The notes: generated by a model not told the origin, from the sequence alone. Shown: positions 14,217-22,516, counted from the first letter of the stretch. The stretch: 35,045 bases of DNA from a candidate division WOR-1 bacterium RIFOXYB2_FULL_46_45 (GCA_001771585.1 MEUE01000001.1:156744-191788); one strand, 5' to 3'. A program made the numbers and translations.

Positions 14217-17200
14217 TTACGCTTCAAACGATCTGCGCTGGCTGCCCAGAAGAATGCTCTGCGCGTGCTCGGCCTCTTTCGCCTGCTGTTCCCGTGTCGG
14301 CGCGATCGTCTTTTTCGCGGCCGGCGGCTGGACAGCGGTCGGCCTGTTTTGAACCGTCTGAAGATCGTGTCCGGTTTTATTCCGGTACTCTTTATTGATC
14401 TTGCCGACCAATCTATTGAAGCCCTGGATTTTATTTCTCGCTTCCCCTTCTTTCTTCTGGATTTTTTCGATCTCCAATTGGACGGTTGCTATTTGAGCAT
14501 GTAAATCCTTGGCCTCCGTACTATCGGCTCCCATAGTTTCAATTCGTGCGGAAAGTTCCTTGATTTGATCGAGTTTCTTCCTCCGTTCCGCCACGCTCCC
14601 AAGCAATTCCTCACTTGCCGGCTTAAAGATTTTCGCGTAAAGCTTGTTGTACAAATCCTGCAGATCTTCTGGGTTGAGATCCTTAAGTTCGACTTTTTTT
14701 CCATTAATTTTTTCCGCCTCGGCATCGATTGATTCTTGAATCTTGTCAACCCCTTCCGGAGCAAGGGAAGCTTCGGCCAATTCACCATGGATTGAAGAAG
14801 AAGCCATCGAACGATCCAGGGATTCCAGCTTTGTCAGCAATTCGTTCGCTTTTTGCTCCATAACCCTTGGGTCTTTCACTCTTTTAAGCTCCTCGCTCAA
14901 ATCTTTTATCTCTTTAACTCCTTTGGCGATATCCTCTCCGGTTTTTACTTTTTTATCCGGATTTTCTTCTTTTATGTCCGGATTTTTCTTGTTTTCAAGC
15001 GGATCGGTCTTAACCTTAACTTTGCTCTCCCGCTCTTTCCTGATCTCTTTAATTGTTGGGTCGCTATTCTCAACAAACTGCTGCGCCTTGACGGCGGCGG
15101 CGGAAATCGCGTCCGCCCGGGCCATGAGAGTGGAAACATTGGGAGTTTTTCCCTGTTGCTGTTCCGCTTTAAATTCCGTAAGCGCCTTTTGGAAATCAGC
15201 TTTCGCCTTCGACAAGGTCTGTTTTATCGCTTTTTCCTCTTCTTTTATTTTTTTCTCTGTCTCCTTCAGCTTGCTGATCAAAGTCTGCATCTGTTTTTTG
15301 TTGATCCGATCGTCTATCTCTTTTCCCGCGGATGGCATAGACTCACCCAGCGATTTGATCGAGTCACTCCCCTGTTCGGCCCGCTGGCTGCGATAGTCGG
15401 TATCCTGCATGTTTAGTTCGTTTTGGCCGGCCAACATGTCATCCGCCAGCGACTGCTCTTCCATCATCTGCACTTTTTCGGCAAAGGTTTTGGCCTCTTT
15501 CGACTCTTTGTTCAACGCTTTTTTCTTTTCCGCGACCTTCTTCCCCTTCTCTCCCTTAGAGGCCGATTTTGCCTCCGCATCAACAATTGAAGCGACCGTA
15601 AAATCGATAATCGAACTTAAGACCGAAAGAACTATGCTGGTGGCAAATTCTCCAACCGGCGGCATTTTTATGTTTTCCTCAAGCAGTGACATCTCCGTTT
15701 TCTTTGCTGACGAAATCTCGCCCTTGAGGGATGCCGCCTGTTCCGCCTTTAATGACTCCAGCTTTAAGCTCCTGATATTGCCGATCGCTTTTATAACCTC
15801 TTGGGCGATAGAAATGGACAACTTAACCGCGGAGATAGCGGTGGCCGTAACCGCCTGCTGGGCCTGGTTGTGCCGGCTGACAATCGTCTGCAGGGCCTCC
15901 GTTTGGGTTTGTAAGATTCCCTCAACCATCACCTTGGACTGATAACTTGCCATATCCAGGGCGGCAGTGCTTGAAGCGGAAACAACACTGTTGTAATAAG
16001 CCCGCTCGATGATCGCCTTGCAATTTTGCATTTGACGCATTGCTCCGGAGAGTATTTGTTTGGTCCGATAAAGCCCCTCCCCCTCTTTTGTAACTCTTGA
16101 AAGCTCCCCGCTGTTTAACCCGAGTGTCCCGCTGGTAACATCCTCAAGCAGTGATCCGTCAAGATACAGTTCCGCCTCTTTCTGTTCAAGCGCTTCGCTG
16201 ATGCTTTTGGCCGCCTCTTTTTCTTCCTGCTTCCTGCTCTTTCTTTCCGAATAATTCTGGAGTTTGCCAAAATCATTTTTAGTTTTAATGGCACTCCTGA
16301 CCAATTCATAAATTTGTCCAAAAAACGAATTGACCGTGTTCGCCGCCATCAAGACCCCTTGTATAAAAACCGTTGAGGTAGAACCTCCGGCAATATAAGC
16401 GTAAGCCGAGTATGCGACTGCCGCCGCGTCCACCGAACCTATAACCGTCAGTTTTGTTGAAGCAACCGATGCCCGTTCTTCCGCCGCCGCGATCCGGTTC
16501 TTTACCTGCGCCTTTTCGTTCAAAAGTTGTTTTAAGTAACTGAAAGTCCGGTAAGAATTGGCAAAATGGTCGCTTACCCTCCCCATACTGCTCGGCTCTG
16601 TTACCGCCGAATATCCATAGGCCTGGGCAATGGCATTTTGCAGTTCAACCTTTAATTCATTGTTTGAAACCAACAAGGCAACGGTGTTCATCAGACGCAT
16701 AAATTTGGTTTGTAAAGAAGCCAGTTTATCCGCGTTTAAACCGAATTTACCGTCGCCGATATCGACGATCATATCGTCACCGGTCAACTCCGAATATATC
16801 GCCGCCTCCAATCCGTCGAGCTTCTGCCCGATCCCTTTGGAAGCATTGGTATCTTTACTAATTCCTTTAAAGTCTGAGACTTCCGGATTATATTCGGCCA
16901 TCCCATAAGCGCTATCATAGTGTGAAAGAAGATATTCCGAAAGAGCCGATCCAAAAGTAGAAGCCATTGCAATCCCCTGCCCAACCGCTCCACCAACTCC
17001 ACTGCCGACAAAAGAGCCGACCGAGGTTCCCAAGGAGACATAGAAACGTTCACTTGCCTGCCGCATGGCGATATCCTGCTGATGTTCCATATTAAAACCC
17101 TGTTGGTACTGGTTGAGCTGGAAGGCAAGCATTCCGAACTCCGCCCCACTCTGGCTCAAAATATTTTCGGCCATCGCGTCAAACAAATCGTCCTGCCCGC

Positions 17201-18794
17201 CGGCCCCCGAAAGCCCGGAGGTGGCACGGTGGATCGCCTGCAGCATCTTCCCTTTTTGGCTGATATTTTTTTGTATAAGATAAAGGGCGGCATTTATCCC
17301 GTTTAATTCTTTTTGCATCCGGGTAATCTTGGCATAATCCATCGAAAGCATCCCGTCTTCATTTGTGTCCAAAACATCTTTGGTAAGCTTCCCTTTCGCC
17401 TGTACCCCAAGCGCCTCAATTTTTCCCTCAAGAGAATTCGACGCCGGTCCGGCATTCGTATTTGAATTATCAACCGAAGGGGTATAAGAGTCGTTGACCG
17501 CATCAGCCTGTTCCGCCGCCAGGTAATCGAGCCCCGCTGCCACAATCGCCAATCCGGCTGCCGCAATCGCAAAGACCGGAACCACAAAAGAAATTGCGGA
17601 ACAAATCGCTGAAAGAGCGGTACAAATCCGTGAAAACACCTTGGACAACCAACCCTCATCCAGTTTTTCAAGTTCGAGCTCCCATTTCCTTTTCTGGTTT
17701 TGCAGTTTTTGGACATCGAGGGTGGTCGATTGGAGCTGGTCAAAGGTCATCATCATGTGGCTCGATTCCGACTCCACCACCTCTTTAGACGCCTCATATT
17801 TATTACTCCCCGCTTTTTTCCCGCTCAAGGCCTCTTCCATCGCATCCAAACTATCTTGTCTGGAAGATATGGAAGCGATCGTCATTCTATTGGCGTTAGC
17901 CAGACCCGAAAGCAACCGGCGCATGTCGGAAAACCAGCGAGAGGATGCGTTGATATCAATATAACCGTTGTTGTCTTCGGTATATTTTATATATTGCTCG
18001 GCATCGATAACATTGTTGATTATATTGTCACCGATCTCTGTCATTTTGGAGTTTATCCCCGCCGCCAGCCCCCCCAAATTCTTGATAGCATCGAGGTTCT
18101 TTTGTTTTGCTTTCTTATACTGCTCGTTCAAATCCTTCATCTGCTCCGCCTCTTCTTCCTCCTCATCGCCGCCGGTTATCCAGTTAGTAAAAGTATCCCA
18201 GCTGTCTTCCCTCCAGCTCTTGTGGCTCTGTTCCCTGGCGGTAAAAACCTTATAATTGTGCGCCTCAACCTCTTTTAAAAGGGTCATGACCCCTTTCTGA
18301 AAATTATCCATCGTAACCTTATTCGACTTGAGAACCCCTTCGGAATAAGTGGTTTTGCTCTTTGGTGCCTCATCTTCCGATTCGGAGGTCGCTTCGGCAA
18401 TCCGATCCATCATCTCCTCTTTGGTATCAAGCGACTGGGCGATCAAGAGATTTAGGTTTGCCGCGGCTCTTAGCTTGTTAAAAAGGGCCTCTATTTTCGC
18501 CTGACTGAAAGAAGCAAAACCGTCATCATTATCCATCCCTTCCGTCAATTCACTTTTGTCAAAACCTCTGAAGGCGTCTTCTGTCTGCTTGTCGGCGTAC
18601 GCTCCAAGGTTGTCATAAGATTCGTTCTGGTTCTCGGTAGTATTGGTTAAATATTTTGAAGAAGAATATCCATCGGTTGAATTTACACCGTTGTCGTCTT
18701 CGGTTGACGAAAGATAGCCGCTTTCGGCCGGCTTGGCGCCGGTATTTTTAAAAGCGTCAACAACTGATGTATTGCCATAAATTGGTGCTACCAT
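14217..18794 (-). CDS. 1525-residue modular helical protein with hydrophobic segments
   Basis: The largest gene in the window; I do not recognise it. The first 80 residues are polar and disordered (MVAPIYGNTSVVDAFKNTGA), with no Sec signal. Five modules follow, anchored on Gly at residues 92, 277, 481, 682 and 889. Each has an acidic loop before the Gly (best: DTNEDGMLSMD), a hydrophobic residue at +2 and +4, Ser/Asn/Asp at +5 and a helix after it. Hydrophobic, small-residue-rich segments lie between modules (about 385-428, 588-620, 783-830, and beyond the last module 981-1005 and 1050-1070). The C-terminal 450 residues are long charged coiled coils with a Pro-rich linker near the end. The layout recalls type III translocators or tape-measure-like proteins (inference). 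The predicted mRNA is leaderless. Confidence 0.8.
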   Translation of the reverse strand: MVAPIYGNTSVVDAFKNTGAKPAESGYLSSTEDDNGVNSTDGYSSSKYLTNTTENQNESYDNLGAYADKQTEDAFRGFDKSELTEGMDNDDGFASFSQAKIEALFNKLRAAANLNLLIAQSLDTKEEMMDRIAEATSESEDEAPKSKTTYSEGVLKSNKVTMDNFQKGVMTLLKEVEAHNYKVFTAREQSHKSWREDSWDTFTNWITGGDEEEEEAEQMKDLNEQYKKAKQKNLDAIKNLGGLAAGINSKMTEIGDNIINNVIDAEQYIKYTEDNNGYIDINASSRWFSDMRRLLSGLANANRMTIASISSRQDSLDAMEEALSGKKAGSNKYEASKEVVESESSHMMMTFDQLQSTTLDVQKLQNQKRKWELELEKLDEGWLSKVFSRICTALSAICSAISFVVPVFAIAAAGLAIVAAGLDYLAAEQADAVNDSYTPSVDNSNTNAGPASNSLEGKIEALGVQAKGKLTKDVLDTNEDGMLSMDYAKITRMQKELNGINAALYLIQKNISQKGKMLQAIHRATSGLSGAGGQDDLFDAMAENILSQSGAEFGMLAFQLNQYQQGFNMEHQQDIAMRQASERFYVSLGTSVGSFVGSGVGGAVGQGIAMASTFGSALSEYLLSHYDSAYGMAEYNPEVSDFKGISKDTNASKGIGQKLDGLEAAIYSELTGDDMIVDIGDGKFGLNADKLASLQTKFMRLMNTVALLVSNNELKVELQNAIAQAYGYSAVTEPSSMGRVSDHFANSYRTFSYLKQLLNEKAQVKNRIAAAEERASVASTKLTVIGSVDAAAVAYSAYAYIAGGSTSTVFIQGVLMAANTVNSFFGQIYELVRSAIKTKNDFGKLQNYSERKSRKQEEKEAAKSISEALEQKEAELYLDGSLLEDVTSGTLGLNSGELSRVTKEGEGLYRTKQILSGAMRQMQNCKAIIERAYYNSVVSASSTAALDMASYQSKVMVEGILQTQTEALQTIVSRHNQAQQAVTATAISAVKLSISIAQEVIKAIGNIRSLKLESLKAEQAASLKGEISSAKKTEMSLLEENIKMPPVGEFATSIVLSVLSSIIDFTVASIVDAEAKSASKGEKGKKVAEKKKALNKESKEAKTFAEKVQMMEEQSLADDMLAGQNELNMQDTDYRSQRAEQGSDSIKSLGESMPSAGKEIDDRINKKQMQTLISKLKETEKKIKEEEKAIKQTLSKAKADFQKALTEFKAEQQQGKTPNVSTLMARADAISAAAVKAQQFVENSDPTIKEIRKERESKVKVKTDPLENKKNPDIKEENPDKKVKTGEDIAKGVKEIKDLSEELKRVKDPRVMEQKANELLTKLESLDRSMASSSIHGELAEASLAPEGVDKIQESIDAEAEKINGKKVELKDLNPEDLQDLYNKLYAKIFKPASEELLGSVAERRKKLDQIKELSARIETMGADSTEAKDLHAQIATVQLEIEKIQKKEGEARNKIQGFNRLVGKINKEYRNKTGHDLQTVQNRPTAVQPPAAKKTIAPTREQQAKEAEHAQSILLGSQRRSFEA

Positions 18795-18803
18795 ACATAT
18801 ATA

Positions 18804-18831
18804 TTATCGGAGTTAAAGGGGAAAAACTTGC
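18804..18831 (-). promoter_or_regulatory. sigma-28-like promoter (1525-residue protein gene)
   Basis: Minus strand: GCAAGTTTT (18831-18823), 11-base spacer, TCCGATAA (18811-18804). Only nine bases separate the box from ATG (18794-18792) and none of them forms a Shine-Dalgarno sequence, so the transcript should begin at or within a few bases of the start codon. Confidence 0.75.
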
Positions 18832-18843
18832 GTCCAACTCACC

Positions 18844-19839
18844 TTATGGTGAATTCTGAGCAATCGGCAGGGCTTCTCCGGGAGCGTGCTTCTTCGGGGC
18901 TTTTTCTTCTTGCAGGACTTTTAGATGGATCAGGTAAAGCTTTTCAACTTCTTCCTTATTTAAGACCTTCGGCATGGCAAAAATATTGTTATCTTTTTGT
19001 TTACTCAATAATCTGGTTATTACAACAGCATATTTTTCCAAAAAATTACCCTTATCAAGAACCTTATCTAAATCAATATCATATTTTAAACCGTCATCAT
19101 TGTGCTGAACATAATAACTGTTAATTTCGGCATGTGCCGCGCAAGCCAGAAGCGCCGCCAATTCTCTCTTTATCTTGTTAAAATTAGGAGGATTTCCGAG
19201 TTTCTCCGCCAATTCGCGGTCAACATCCGCCGAAGTTTTCCTGTCGTTTACCCGGCTGGCCACATAACCTTTATAAGCCGCGGCTATCAATCCCCTGTCA
19301 ATCTTATTATAATCCAATTCTTCAATCCCCTTGCCCATCTTTTCAAAATCGGTATATGAGAACTCCCCTTTGATAAGAGACCAAACCGATCCGTTGTCGG
19401 AAGCGGCAAGAGTCGTAATATACGGATAATAGTTTCTTAATCTTGTAACAAGTCCTGCAAGAGTAATACCGTCTTTTTTGTCCAATTCGCCGTCTTGATC
19501 ACCAAAGAGAAAATCAATAAACTTATCACCCATATCACCGGAATATCCCATAGAGCCGAGCAATAGAGAGGATAATACTCTTTTTAAAATATTTCTGAAG
19601 ATCCAATCACTTTTGTTTGGACGAAGGACACCGTCCTTATCCATAATTTTTTCAAGGACATCCTTTAATCCTAATCCCAATCCGCTGACCACCAGAGGAA
19701 TAACTTTCCCCCCCCCAAACATTTTTGAAAGGAGTTCGGCAATTTCGGCATAGACCGGGTTTTTTGCTTTCTCTTGAGAAGCTATTGCAACCCTAGCCGG
19801 TTTAGCTGCTGTAGCTGATCCAATTGCATCTGGTGCCAT
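18844..19839 (-). CDS. 331-residue helical protein with two acidic loops, unknown
   Basis: An unrecognised protein. The N-terminus is Ala-rich and polar (MAPDAIGSATAAKPARVAIA), followed by a hydrophobic stretch (KVIPLVVSGLGLGLKDVLEKI, about 45-65). MDKDGVLRPNKSDW (about 66-79) and FGDQDGELDKKDG (about 112-124) are D-x-D-G loops similar to those in the 1525- and 591-residue proteins. The remainder is helical (IKRELAALLACAAHAEIN, KYAVVITRLLSK) with a Pro/Lys tail. GGGAGAT precedes the ATG. Last gene of the three-gene unit starting at 20317, two bases from its neighbour. Confidence 0.72.
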   Translation of the reverse strand: MAPDAIGSATAAKPARVAIASQEKAKNPVYAEIAELLSKMFGGGKVIPLVVSGLGLGLKDVLEKIMDKDGVLRPNKSDWIFRNILKRVLSSLLLGSMGYSGDMGDKFIDFLFGDQDGELDKKDGITLAGLVTRLRNYYPYITTLAASDNGSVWSLIKGEFSYTDFEKMGKGIEELDYNKIDRGLIAAAYKGYVASRVNDRKTSADVDRELAEKLGNPPNFNKIKRELAALLACAAHAEINSYYVQHNDDGLKYDIDLDKVLDKGNFLEKYAVVITRLLSKQKDNNIFAMPKVLNKEEVEKLYLIHLKVLQEEKAPKKHAPGEALPIAQNSP

Positions 19840-19841
19840 GT

Positions 19842-20057
19842 TTATCTCCCTATCTCCTTCTTAATCTCGGCTTCAAGCTCTCTCTTTTTGATCTCCAGCT
19901 TTCCTTTGGCATCCAAAATTTTCGCTTCCACTTTCTTTAATTCTTCCTGCGCCTGCTTCTTCTGCCGCAGGGCCTGGATGAAGCCGTTCAAGCTGAACAA
20001 AAAGTATCCGATAATCACACCAAAAAGAATCGACGTCAGCTCAAATTGAAATGGCAT
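19842..20057 (-). CDS. 71-residue single-span membrane protein with coiled coil
   Basis: MPFQFELTSILFGVIIGYFLFSLNGFIQAL gives one membrane span, followed by a strongly charged heptad helix (RQKKQAQEELKKVEAKILDAKGKLEIKKRELEAEIKKEIG). The topology is a short anchor with a cytoplasmic coiled coil, judging by the positive residues after the span. It could tether or gate the cluster's other components at the inner membrane. The start codon overlaps the previous gene's stop as TAATG. Confidence 0.72.
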   Translation of the reverse strand: MPFQFELTSILFGVIIGYFLFSLNGFIQALRQKKQAQEELKKVEAKILDAKGKLEIKKRELEAEIKKEIGR

Positions 20058-20317
20058 TATACTATTTTCTCCTTTTTCTCCTTTTCTTCCGCGAGCGGTG
20101 CCCTTGGCCCGCTCTCACCTTTACCCTTGTTAATATTTTTCTCTGGAGGAAGAACTGGATTAAGATCATCCTTAAAGCTAAATAGCCCAGCCAGCCCGCC
20201 TCTCACCTCTTTGGATCCGCCTATCTCTTGCGCTTTTGTATTTAACACGCCACCCAAATTACTAAGCGCGGCAGGACGCTTATATGAAGACATTCGTGGT
20301 ATCCCATCTATTGACAT
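20057..20317 (-). CDS. 86-residue low-complexity protein, first gene of a regulon unit
   Basis: An unrecognised short protein starting MSIDGIPRMSSYKRPAALSN, with Gly/Leu in the middle (GGLAGLFSFKDDLNPVLP) and a Lys/Glu tail (EEKEKKEKIV). It has no signal peptide and is probably flexible. AAGGAGAAAT precedes the ATG, and a sigma-28-like promoter lies 48 bases upstream. Cotranscribed with the membrane coiled-coil and 331-residue protein genes. Confidence 0.66.
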   Translation of the reverse strand: MSIDGIPRMSSYKRPAALSNLGGVLNTKAQEIGGSKEVRGGLAGLFSFKDDLNPVLPPEKNINKGKGESGPRAPLAEEKEKKEKIV

Positions 20318-20365
20318 ATTATTTCTCCTTTTAGTCTCTCTATAATTATACTTCTACCAACTACC

Positions 20366-20393
20366 CTATCGTAATAACCCCCATAAAACTTGC
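20366..20393 (-). promoter_or_regulatory. sigma-28-like promoter (20317-to-18844 unit)
   Basis: Minus strand: GCAAGTTTT (20393-20385), 11-base spacer, TACGATAG (20373-20366). The box ends 48 bases before ATG, leaving room for the AAGGAG ribosome binding site. It lies back to back with the penicillin-binding protein promoter. Confidence 0.64.
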
Positions 20394-20403
20394 ACGCTTC
20401 TTA

Positions 20404-20463
20404 AGATTATCAGAGAATCAGGATATCAGGACGAGATTATCAGAAAATCAGATAATCTGATAT
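20404..20463 (+). repeat. imperfect 30-base tandem repeat and operator-like palindrome
   Basis: AGATTATCAGA starts at 20404 and again at 20434 in two imperfect 30-base units. The second runs into the palindrome ATCAGATAATCTGAT (20447-20461), which overlaps the -35 region of the penicillin-binding protein gene. It may be an operator between the divergent promoters, or a dispersed repeat; similar DNA occurs inside recG near 4203-4235. Confidence 0.5.
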
Positions 20464-20485
20464 TCTATACCTCCTATGATATAAT
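20457..20485 (+). promoter_or_regulatory. extended -10 promoter of the penicillin-binding protein gene, leaderless
   Basis: CTGATA (20457-20462), 17-base spacer, TGATATAAT (box TATAAT 20480-20485), then six bases and ATG at 20492. No Shine-Dalgarno sequence fits, so the start of transcription should coincide with the start codon. Confidence 0.65.
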
Positions 20486-20491
20486 TATTCA

Positions 20492-22516
20492 ATGAGAAAG
20501 ACGCGATACCTTTTAATCGCTTTCTTTGTGATTATAGCAATAATCGCCGGGTTGATGGCGCAAATAATAACCCAATTGCCCGATGTCGGGAGTATCGATT
20601 CTTATTTGCCCTCCGAAGCTACTATTATATACTCCGACGATAACGAGATTTTGTCGAAAATCCACGAAGAAGAGAACCGCCAGGTCGTTCCGCTCTCCAA
20701 AATATCGCCATACTTAATCAAAGCGGTGATCTCAACCGAAGACCGCAATTTCTACTTTCACCACGGGATCGATTTCGGGCGGACCATCCGCGCGGCGGGA
20801 AAAAATATCCTTACCGGCCGCATCGTCGAAGGGGGCTCAACGATCACCCAGCAACTGGCGCGAAACCTCTTCTTGACCAAAAAGAAGAGCTTTTTCCGCA
20901 AAGCGGCCGAAGCGATTTTGGCGATGCAGATTGAAAGAAGGTTCTCCAAAGAAGAGATCCTTGAACTTTATCTAAACCAGATCTACTGGGGACACAACTC
21001 CTACGGGATCGAATCGGCCGCCTATCTTTATTTCGGTAAAGAGGCGGGAGAACTCGATCTGGCCGAAGCGAGCCTTTTGGCCGGAATGATCGAAGCGCCG
21101 GAACTCCTCTCCCCCTATAAAAACTTCGAACTTTCCAAAAAACGGCAAAAGAAGGTCTTAATCAACATGATCAAATACGGCGGAGTGAGCATCGAAGAAG
21201 CCAAAGCCGCTTTTGCCAAAGAATTGGTTCTCTTTCCCGACCGGGTCAAACGCAAAGGACAGATCGCCCCCTATTTTGTCAGCCATGTCGTCCAGTACCT
21301 ATCCGATAAATACGGGGCGGAAATGGTTTACAAGGGGGGACTCAAGGTCTACACTACCTTGAGCGCCTCGATGGAAAAAGCGGCCGAAGAGACAATTAAA
21401 AAATTTGTGACCGAAGAGGGATCAAAATACAATTTCAGCCAGGCGGCTTTATTAAGCATTGATCCGCGTAACGGCTATATCAAGGCAATGGTCGGCGGAG
21501 CCGATTTTTATAAGAGCCAGTTTAACCGCGCAGTCCAGTCGAGGCGCCCACCGGGAAGCTCTTTTAAACCCTTTGTCTACGCCGCGGCGGTTGAAAAGGG
21601 CTATTCACCGGGAACGATCCTCTCCGATAAAAAGACCACTTTCCAGGTCTTCCCCAATAAATGGAACCCGGAAGGAACCTGGACCCCCTATAATTTTGAC
21701 AAGAAATTCCACGGAAACGTGACGATGCGCCACGCCCTGGAGCAATCGCTCAACATCCCTTCTATAAAATTATTGGAACAGGTCGGGATCGACTCCGCCA
21801 TAAATATGGCCAGAAGGATGGGAATAAAAGGAGAAATGGAATACGCCCTCGCTTTGACCCTTGGAGTCTACGACGTAACTTTGATGGAGATGACCTCCTC
21901 CTACGGTGTCTTTGCCAACAACGGGATACGGGTTGAGCCGATCGCGATCCTGAAAGTCGTCAGCCGCGACGGGGTTATCCTTGAAGAGAACAAACCGCAA
22001 GAGACGCAGGTGATGGACAAAAACACCGCCTATGTGATGGTTGATATGATGAAAGGGGTTCTCCAGCGCGGGACCGGCTTTAAGGGCAAAATCGGCCGAG
22101 AGGCGGCCGCCAAAACCGGGACCACCGAACAGTTTCGCGACGCCTGGTTCATCGGTTTTGTCCCGCAGAATGTGACCGGCGTCTGGGTCGGCAACGACGA
22201 CAACCGTTCGATGAAAGGGGTCGCCGAAGTTTCGGTCTGCCCGCGGCTCTGGAAGGACTATATGCAAAAGGCGCTGGCAAACGAACCGGAGATAAAATTC
22301 CCGCGTCCTGAAGGAATGGTTAAAGTCCAGATCTGCCGCGATTCGGGACTGAGGCCGTCACCAAACTGCCCAAGCAACCGCTTAATCTGGGTTGATTTCT
22401 TAAAGAACGATGTCCCAATGAGCCAGTGCCATATCCATGGAGGAAAAGTAGAAGAAGAAGGTGAGGAAGAGACAACCCCGCCGGAATGGCTGCAGGAAGA
22501 GGAGAAAATCGAATGA
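20492..22516 (+). CDS. class A penicillin-binding protein (PBP1A type)
   Basis: Bifunctional peptidoglycan synthase: glycosyltransferase 51 plus transpeptidase, anchored in the inner membrane. An N-terminal span (YLLIAFFVIIAIIAGLMAQII) precedes the GT51 domain with EDRNFYFHHG (83-92, catalytic Glu), GGSTITQQ (114-121) and RRFSKEEILELYLN. The transpeptidase carries SSFK (Ser 356), SLN (419-421) and KTGTT. A Cys-containing, acidic tail (CPNCPSN-like region, then EEEGEEETTPPEWLQEEEKIE) closes the 674 residues. The stop overlaps the phosphohexomutase ATG as ATGA, an uncommon pairing that may link sugar-phosphate supply to wall synthesis (inference). Confidence 0.95.
   Translation: MRKTRYLLIAFFVIIAIIAGLMAQIITQLPDVGSIDSYLPSEATIIYSDDNEILSKIHEEENRQVVPLSKISPYLIKAVISTEDRNFYFHHGIDFGRTIRAAGKNILTGRIVEGGSTITQQLARNLFLTKKKSFFRKAAEAILAMQIERRFSKEEILELYLNQIYWGHNSYGIESAAYLYFGKEAGELDLAEASLLAGMIEAPELLSPYKNFELSKKRQKKVLINMIKYGGVSIEEAKAAFAKELVLFPDRVKRKGQIAPYFVSHVVQYLSDKYGAEMVYKGGLKVYTTLSASMEKAAEETIKKFVTEEGSKYNFSQAALLSIDPRNGYIKAMVGGADFYKSQFNRAVQSRRPPGSSFKPFVYAAAVEKGYSPGTILSDKKTTFQVFPNKWNPEGTWTPYNFDKKFHGNVTMRHALEQSLNIPSIKLLEQVGIDSAINMARRMGIKGEMEYALALTLGVYDVTLMEMTSSYGVFANNGIRVEPIAILKVVSRDGVILEENKPQETQVMDKNTAYVMVDMMKGVLQRGTGFKGKIGREAAAKTGTTEQFRDAWFIGFVPQNVTGVWVGNDDNRSMKGVAEVSVCPRLWKDYMQKALANEPEIKFPRPEGMVKVQICRDSGLRPSPNCPSNRLIWVDFLKNDVPMSQCHIHGGKVEEEGEEETTPPEWLQEEEKIE

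Noticed and set aside
14265-18278. Long plus-strand open frames opposite the 1525-residue gene (for example 14743-15396 and 17700-18278)
   Set aside because: They mirror the minus-strand gene, give Ser/Phe/Leu-rich products without motifs, and lack promoters and ribosome binding sites; shadows of the real gene.
5651-20317. Interpretation of the cluster as a prophage (giant gene as tape measure)
   Set aside because: No terminase, portal, capsid, integrase, lysis or attachment site is visible, and five separate sigma-28-like promoters with embedded glycosyltransferases are unlike a phage morphogenesis module. Not fully excluded.
20404-20463. Possible CRISPR-like array of 30-base repeats upstream of the penicillin-binding protein gene
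   Set aside because: Only two imperfect units without distinct spacers and no cas genes; better explained as a tandem or dispersed repeat.
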